Assembly (NCBI GenBank): GCA_029532415.1
Contig: JAQOTA010000054.1
Location: forward strand, 1,302,001 to 1,366,000
Source of the DNA: Marasmius tenuissimus
Taxonomy: Eukaryota; Basidiomycota; Agaricomycetes; Agaricales; Marasmiaceae
Direction: 5' to 3'
DNA length: 64,000 nt
Below, in pieces: positions 56,630 through 64,000 of the stretch (positions are counted from its first letter, which is position 1; each line of letters opens with the position of its first letter). The translations under genes were made by a program, and so were the position numbers. Below the pieces are notes generated by a model, which did not search any database, was not told where the DNA came from, and saw nothing but the letters and a program-made list of their open reading frames with translations.

Positions 56630-59499
56630 CTACTGATCTCGCACGCCCTTCGATGCATCATACACCTCACCATCCACTTCCCAGTCCGCGTCTGGGTCCA
56701 ACTCAGGTAAATCCTCCCATACTAGCTCATCCCTGTCGACGGCAGCGCCCCCATCACCGACATCCAACGCGGGAGCGTCGAGACCATGCCATGAGATCGC
56801 TTTAGGATCGGGAGGAACCCTATTCCACTTCCTCCGCAACCTCTGCGTGATATGAATAGAGTCGTAATCGCGCGTCAGAGGTACCCCTTGTCTCTCGGAA
56901 GAACCAGAGGCGGAAGAAGGCGTCGTTTCAGTATTCACATGTTTCTTAATCTTTTGCGTAAGGCCAGGCGTAGTATCTGGCTTGGATTTGTCTTCTGGCC
57001 TGTGATTGCGGGTAACCTCATCCGGTCTCCCATGCGAACGGGGATAGCTCAGCTGTATCCAGTCTGCGCCACGACAGGCCTCCATAACGGTAGCAGCCGC
57101 GGAAACATCGTCGCAATGAATGATGCCTGTCATGTACTCCTTCGTCGGGTCTCTACGAGGCACTGAAAAGCAATCGTCAGCGCCTGCGAATAGACAAACA
57201 AAGCTGAAGCCGAGGTACAGAAAGGAATGTAAAGGAACAGACGTACAGCACTTTATAGCCTGGATCAGCTTCCTATGTGGATACAACAATTGCCCCAACT
57301 GACTTCTGTTGGTCAACGTACGGAAGTACAGCTTGTCCGGTTCCCAAGTCCCAGGATGAACTCGAGGTCGAGCTTCGGGTGTAAGCGGCTCCCGAGGGGG
57401 GCGTTTGTGGACCGACTTCACAACTTTCTTCGCATAGAACACATCAATCTGACCATTGAGTCCCAGTGAGGACCTTTCCTCTCGCCTCCCCAGGACGAGC
57501 TTGGCCTGTCGGGCAGCTTCAGGCGACGAGAATAAGATCTGAACGAAGGATTTCGAAGTTCTCTTTGCTGTGATGAGAAAAAATCAATCAAAGCCCCTCC
57601 ATATGGAAAGGGAAAGGGCAACGCACCAATGTTAATGTCCACGACATCCTCCTCAAACCGCTGGACCAACAACTCAAAGTCATCCTCATTTGGTGGCGTC
57701 GTAAATCCGGTCAGATGGAGAGTATCGCTGTTCGGTTTCTGATACTCGTCAATCATCCTGGCGGTCACCCACTGGCCGTCGAAGAGAACCCCCCGCCGGG
57801 CGTCCCTGACAGCTTCGTAGAAAGCCTTTGCGCCAGCTGCTGACTTGAACTGGACATTGGCAAACCCGGCGGACTGACCACTTGTCAGTTGGGCTGACCA
57901 AGAATGGTAGTGAGACGTTTGTCCAAAGGTCTGGCGCAGAGCGATTCGGACTTACGGATGATTACACGTGCGACTGGGGCATAGGTGCCGGCAAGATCTT
58001 CCACTTGTTCAACGGTGGTCCGGGTCGAGATGTTTTCCAAAAGGACAAGACGATCGGATACCGGGGCGTTTCGCCTTTCTTGTACTTGTGGAGGACTGGG
58101 AGCGAAGTTAGATCCGTTTCGGGGGTCAGGCTCAACGATTTAAGTGCACTAACGTTATGAGTGATCCTGAAGCATCTTCACTCTGCTTCTGGCTGGGTGG
58201 AGACGTGAATGTGAGTTGGAAACAATTGTCAAATTCGAGTTTGAAATCGGCAGCAGCGTTCGCGTTGGCAAATTCGATATGGCCCGAGAGAAAGGGACCC
58301 TCTGGTTGTTGTGTAACTACAGAACAATCTCGTTGATACGAATAGCTTTTCAAAAAGGAGGACACCAACGCACACTTGAGGGCTTTGATCCTGTAAGGTC
58401 TCAGCAGTTCAATAAGATCCTTTTTCCGCGGAATTTCTGAGTCCTTGACTTTGAACTGCAGAAATCTAGTTCGGAACGAGTATTCCAGCATCAACTTGTC
58501 TCTGTAAGCCTGCTTGACCGCGGTGGCAGCGTCTTTACTCGTGCATCGGATATGTCCGGATATGTAGGATCTACCTGGGGCTGGCGGTACTACGAAGAGA
58601 ATCAGCGGATCATAGGATTAACAGGAGTGATGACGCACGGAACTTGATGCCCTGAATCATAGACTCGTGAGGCTTCAGCATCTCGACCAACTCTTCTTCG
58701 GGCATTAGCGCGCGTATTGTTCCTCGGAAATACAGAAGATTCGTGGCAGGCGGCCGCATGCCCCGAGAACCGTAGTCGACAGCAATCTTTGTACCCTTGA
58801 AGATAATTGGTGTACGTTGCAGTTCGTTGTATGCCTGAACAGCTGTTTCTCTCGAGGTAAATTTGACCTCAACAAATGAACGCGTGTATCCTCGGCCTTC
58901 ATATACACAGAATGAATCGTTGGTCTAGATATCACGTGGAGAAAGAAAAGTTAGTCGCACCAACAATAACGCTAGCTACGGTCTTCCCAAATCGTTCTAA
59001 ATGCGGCCGAACTTCGTCGACAGTTGGTGCCGTGAGGAACTGTGTTAGATGAAGTATGTTGCTCTGTGGCATAGGCCGCTTCCTGTCGCTAGCTCCCCTA
59101 ACCAGTTCAGCGCCGAGCTCTCGACCATGACCGTCACTCGAAAGGCTTTCGCGTTTCGCGTTGACTGCGTCGTGGAACCTCTGCGCATCCTTTTCATTCT
59201 GAAACTCAACGTAGCCAAAACCAGCTGGGCGGTCCCAATTGTCCGAATCTAAGGGAAAACTGGTTTAGATGACATACTTGTTTGAGAGGATCGAGGAACG
59301 CACGCAAAGTTACACGATAAAGCGGTCCATATCGTTCAGCCAGTTGACGGAGGTCTGTTGCATCAGATTGAAACGGAATATTGCGGATGTAGACGGTTTT
59401 TCTAGGTGCATGAGAGGCAGAGGATGCAAGCCCTCGAGTTAAGGATGAAGACCAGCATTTCAGTCGAATGCTGCTGGTGTGATGGAGGTTGAAGGGCAT
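56630..59499 (-). CDS. Multi-RRM RNA-binding protein with probable mitochondrial presequence
   Basis: One long minus-strand gene with many exons. It starts MPFNLHHTSSIRLKCWSSS at 59499, a basic, Ser-rich stretch lacking acidic residues that resembles a mitochondrial targeting sequence. The first RRM follows: TVYIRNIPFQ (RNP2) and AGFGYVEF (RNP1). Further RRM-like modules can be read: SNILHLTQFLTAPTVDEVR with SFVEVKFTSRETA; LLYFRGTIRALMPEEELV; VLVLLENISTRTTVEQVE with AGFANVQFKSAAGAKAF; and DTLHLTGFTTPPNEDD. The C-terminal exon (56630-57160) is acidic and of unknown function. Family is secure, but the boundary could hide two genes; I see no internal stop-start between about 57770 and 57900. Role in mitochondrial RNA processing or translation is inference. 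Confidence 0.7.
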
Positions 59500-61030
59500 T
59501 CAAATGACGAGCGCCCACAGAAATTTCCGGCCTGCTGGGAATGACTAAGCAAACACCAACCGTCAAGCGCTTCTCCAGCGCCTAAACGGCCCTGTCATTC
59601 GAACTCTCGTCTCATTCAACGTCCTAGTTCCCAGTTCCGCACGACGTTACAAGTTTGTTTTTTTTTTTCTATTTCAAAGTGGCATCCTGTTAGTCAAACT
59701 GATTTCTATCGGAACACAGCTTACGAGTACTCAACCATCCCGGGACCTGAAGAAACTGGTTCGCGATACGAGATGGCTATTGACCGTCCCGGACTTTCCA
59801 AAAATCCATAATATTATGCCGACAACGTTCTCATGCAAGCCATACGCGCTACTTGAAGTTTCAAATTCCTCTCACTGCCGTCAATTGGCGATACCAACAG
59901 TGACTCAACTGAACCCTTGATTCTGAAGGCTTCCGGGACTCGGAGGTTCTGTGCCCTTGCCATCTTTACTCGGGCCTGCCTAACAAGGTTATACGCAACG
60001 AACTGCGGGTTGAAACTTGCTCGACCCGGTTTTTTGGCTCTGTCCAATGGCTGTTGAAACTTCTGCCTGGCGACGTCGATATCAGCAGATAGTCAACCGG
60101 TCCGAGGTCGCAGTCGAAGGAATGCGTAGTTGTGATTCATCATGCATCAAAGCGGTAACAGCTTCTCGGTCAAGAGTTAACCCCAGGCCTGTTCGACGCA
60201 CCTCTATAGTCCGAAGCACGGTCACGACGTACACTAGGCCTCCATGGTTCAGCCCCCGGGTCCGCGGGGATTGCACTCAGATCTCTGCTCACTGGGGTAG
60301 ACTTACCAGCTACCTCAGGCTTCAAACCTGGATCGAGGGGCCCCCGACATAGCAGAGTGTCAAATTTTTCGCGTCTGGGACAACCTGCGTCCAGTTACAC
60401 GAGCCTGACCACCGAGATCGGAGACCTCACCAGCAGGCTTCCAACGTACAGTGCTCAGGATGCCGCTCTTCTGAAGAGCTGAAGTCAATGACCTCGAGAA
60501 CCAACCGGTCCCTACCATTGTGCATGCCCTCCTGACGACGAAGGGTACTGTCAGACTGTCTGAGCTAGTTTATCACCAGAGTTTTGAAGGCGTTATCTCC
60601 CCCAGAATCTCAGCTGACCGCCCATTGCGGGAAGGTTTGAACCTGGGTGATCGTATCCAACGGTCTTGTGAAGCGCACCCAGGCATAACTTATAAGGTTC
60701 TGTCAGTTCTGTTCCTCCATATTTCAGTAGCGACTTGGTTCTTTGCATTGATAATAATGTGTTTTCAATTGGTGACCACATTGATATAATTAGAGCGGGT
60801 TGAGTTGAAGGCGTGCCGATAAATAATTTCTTCCCAAAGTATTCATTTGCCCATCATCTGCGAATGAGAAAGTATCAACGGAAACGGGTCACAGGTTTCA
60901 AAACGGTAGTTAACGATACATCTCAGCTTTGTCCTCCATGGCCATCTTCCGCAGTCATCTACACTGGTTAAATCTCGCTGACCACTTGCCATTTTCAATC
61001 TCGCTTCGTCTTCCCACCTCCACCGACTGA
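59500..61030. other. Intergenic region with unresolved minus-strand coding potential
   Basis: Minus-strand frames at 60360-60518 (starting MVGTGWFSRS, 52 codons, rich in Ser/Arg) and 59814-60047 (containing NPQFVAYNLVRQARVKMARA) have protein-like composition and could be exons of one gene, with 60593-60781 as an earlier exon. I recognise no domain and could not chain them with confidence. A T-tract lies at about 59656-59667. Confidence 0.35.
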
Positions 61031-64000
61031 TGTCGAGCTATCATCCATACAAGCACGAAGAATCATCGCGAACCCCACCTGCACCTTCTGGTACCAAGTC
61101 TAACAAGGCCAGTAAACGCATTAGGTATACGTTACCCCTGACTTGGCTCTAGATTCGGTGTCATTAACCCGTCGACCCATTATCAGAGGCGAGATCGCTT
61201 GTGCAGAGTGCCGCAGGCTCAAGATACGATGTGACAGAATTGTCCCATGTACGACATGTGTAAAGCGAGGATGTGGTGCTCTGTGTCCAAACGGTGTGTT
61301 TTACTATCATCTTCGAGCTCAAAAATGTCTCCTTAAACCAAAAATTCTATAGGAACAATACCACCGGGTCAGGGAAGTCGGTGAGTGAATACGGCGAACG
61401 TTTGAATCTTCAGATTCTCATCAAAGTGCTATCAGATTCGTTCTTGCAGCAACAGAACACCTGGAGCTCGAACTCGCCAAACTTGAAGCAAGGAGACATG
61501 CCCTGGAGGATGCGCTAGCAATTGCTCATGCTGCGGAGTCCGATGAACCGCATCACCTTCTGGTTCCCCAAGGCGACGAAGATGATGAGGACGAAAAAGA
61601 GCAAGGGTCTGTGACACCGAATCCCGAACCACAGATGAAAACGGAGGACGAAGTTGAGAATCTTGCGAATACGATTGGGACGCTCTATGTTGGGAGTGAA
61701 GGAGCGGTCAGGTTCTTTGGTCCTTCTGGGGGATCAGAGGTACGTTATCCATCTCTTGACGATGAATTTAAAGCTGACTAGTGATTGAAACAGAGCCTTC
61801 TACTTGTAAGTTTACTGAGGAACTTCGAACAACGGCTCCTTTTATTCACTATCTCCCCATGCAGCGCTCGAGTGAACAACAATCTCCCTCCTTATCAAGA
61901 TTTGACCAGTTACCTGAACTGGATTCTTCATACCTCCCCCCGGAAATCTTACATTGCATCAACTCCTTCCCACTCTCCCCCAATATCCCGACAAATTCGA
62001 TTATAGCATCCATTTTGTCGTTTCTGCCTTCGGTAGAACGCGCTATTGCTCTCTGCGACACGTTTCTCGAGCATCTGTCATGGATGTTTCACATCGTTTC
62101 TCGGCAGGAAGTGGTGGAGAGACTCATTCCAGCTGTTTACAAGCAGAAGGACATTCCATATGGCCCACACCAGCTTTCTCTCATGCTTGTCGTTATGGGT
62201 ATTGGGGCATTGGTAGACCTCGAGCTGGAACCGTACAATCTGGAAGCACAACACTACTACCTACTCGCGCGTGCAGCCCTCGTTCTACAGCCCGTGTTGA
62301 CGCAAGCTTCTATCATCACGGTCAAGGTATGTCCTGGGTTAGCCTCAAGAGGAGTCGTTCTACTCACCCTGCTGTATAGGCGGTACACTTGATGAGTATA
62401 TATAACGGCATGAGCGGTAAAGAAAGCAACCTCGAGCGTTCCTATGCCTTACTGAACCTTGCGGGTCAAATTGCTACTCGAGTGAGTTCCTCAGCCTACT
62501 CTTGTGGCCCGAATTCAAGTCTTACCGACCTTTGCAGATTGGCGTTCGTGCGTGCATCCTCTCTCCTCAAATGGCTAGCTACCTGTCGCTCATTCGTTCT
62601 TTCTACCGTAGATGTGGACCCCTCAATGTGGAATTTCCAAGGGCGCGAGTTGTACGAGAGAAGAGTATATTTTTGGAACCTATTGTCGGCTACATTATGG
62701 CAGGTAAGGATAAACCAAATGTCTCGGTAGTTTTACGGCTACTAATGTTTGCCATTGCAATGATTAGAGTTTGGTTACCGGACGCCCTCCAGCGATACTT
62801 TCCAACTATATTGACTGCAAGATACCGACGGCCGAGGAAGAAGATAAGTTCCAACAGGGAGAAGTTCCTCTAGGATGTGGGTGTCTATTGGCTTTGGTCT
62901 CGATGATACTGACTCCGTCTCCGTAAGTCGGCATCTGGGGGTTCCAAGCATCAACCGCATGTCTACTTCCTGTAGTTCGAGCCACATTAGGCACTAAACC
63001 ACCTCCGTATGAAGGGGTACTCGAGCTCGAACAGAAAATTCGTCAGTTTGTCACTCCACCTGCGGATGCTCAGGCACTTGCCGAGGGGACAGCACAGTCG
63101 ATGCGTCGTTTCGTGCGCTCTCATTATCAGGACCTCAGTTTAGTTACTTTGCTTATTATCTCGTGTCTTCCTCTCTGACGGTTGCCGACATTTCCCAGTG
63201 CTACTCTACCTTCATCGAGCGTTTTTCCTTCAAGCAATGACGGATTACCCCGAAAATCCATTACTCAGCCCATACGGCAAGTCTGTAACCACGGCCTACC
63301 ACAGCGCATGCGTGATTCTAGACGACACACGCTCGCAGTACACGAAAACACCCTTGCTTACTGCACGGGTGTGGAGGATATGGTCGTTTGCATTCGCAGC
63401 TGCGGTAGGTCCTCGAACTTCCTGTACGATATCCAAGCTCACCTTTACGGACAGGTCGTCGTCGGAACAGTCGCTATGAAGGGATTGCACCTCAACCTGC
63501 AGCCCCCGGCACTAGATACGCTGAGAATGACTTGTAACGTGTTCAGAAAAGCCGCGTCGATCAACAGTCGGGCGGCTAAGGCTCTGGTACGTTGTTCATT
63601 GAGCGGGTGAGGTCCTTTACCATTTCGCTGACCTGCTATTGTTTCGACAGCCGGTTCTTGAGATGATACTGCGAAAGGCACTTGACGCACAGAGAACCTA
63701 CGAGGGAAAAACCCAGAACCAGATCGTGATTCCCACATTGGCCTCTGCTTCTACTACTCTGGTGGGTCCTCCGACCCCAACTTATGAAAAGGACGAAATG
63801 TCGGTCATAGTCGGTCGGCCCACCGTCATCTACTCACGGAGGGACGAAAGCAAGTCCGCTTCGTCTTCACCTCGTTCGCGGGATCAGAGTACACCGAGTC
63901 GGATACAAAACGCCGCCGCCGCCGCTTCCACCCTTCCTGCCGATTCACTGTTATCGCAGCCCCTCACAAATATGCCGAGCTCGAACGAGCCGAGCAGTTC
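61031..64000 (+). CDS. Zn2Cys6 fungal transcription factor, 3' end beyond the window
   Basis: Starts MSSYHPYKHEESS at 61031. Exon 2 encodes a textbook binuclear zinc cluster: CAECRRLKIRCDR (C-x2-C-x6-C) followed by C-x2-C-x6-C. A coiled-coil segment (HLELELAKLEARRHALEDAL) and an acidic stretch follow. The middle domain (about 61800-63620) contains WMFHIVSRQEVVERLIPAVY, RVYFWNLLSATLWQ, LELEQKIRQFVTPP and LYLHRAFFLQAM, typical of the fungal-specific transcription factor domain. A Ser-rich tail continues past position 64000, so no stop is seen. The target genes are unknown. At least ten exons; the exons around 62850-62990 are uncertain. Confidence 0.85.

Overview
This is a fungal nuclear window, most likely from a mushroom-forming basidiomycete (Agaricomycetes). 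Nearly every gene is cut by short introns of about 45-65 bases with GT...AG ends and CTNAY-like branch sites. The gene set fits: Zn2Cys6 proteins, RTA1-like membrane proteins, a cytochrome-b5-fused delta-9 desaturase, fungal CAZymes, and a member of what I recognise as a large uncharacterised Agaricomycete protein family. I found no tRNA, rRNA or CRISPR array and no intact transposon. I worked out exon structures by hand; where I give a protein length, the summed exon lengths divide by three.

The left third (1-20.5 kb) is a lineage-specific, duplication-rich region. It begins with a mosaic of gene fragments (490-1110), then a secreted S33 tripeptidyl-peptidase-like hydrolase (2070-4353) whose catalytic serine codon is split by an AT-AG intron. 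A minus-strand gene of the uncharacterised family follows (about 6.5-8.9 kb). Next comes an array of four related genes (9.2-19.7 kb) encoding an N-terminal RWNEE-type motif, a six-cysteine cluster, long coiled coils and a KRKR nuclear signal. The fourth copy has lost the zinc cluster, and a further decayed unit lies behind it. A small fold-back element sits just upstream of the first copy. This array is the best candidate for something undescribed: its arrangement suggests rapid gain and loss of putative nuclear dimerising DNA-binding proteins.

The middle (21-38.5 kb) holds a 1203-residue protein with two RING-type domains, an F-box/LRR-like gene with a decayed tandem copy beside it, and four RTA1-like membrane proteins in tandem. 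The RTA1 genes form two pairs and share TATA boxes and spacer sequence.

The right third (39.4-64 kb) is mostly conserved metabolic and housekeeping genes: stearoyl-CoA desaturase, GH27 alpha-galactosidase, a pectate-lyase-like multidomain enzyme, AMP deaminase, a DEAH-box helicase divergently placed from it, a SNF1/AMPK beta-type protein, a multi-RRM protein with a probable mitochondrial presequence, and a Zn2Cys6 transcription factor that runs off the right edge. The galactosidase and the lyase share a conserved upstream block, which suggests common regulation of plant cell-wall degradation.
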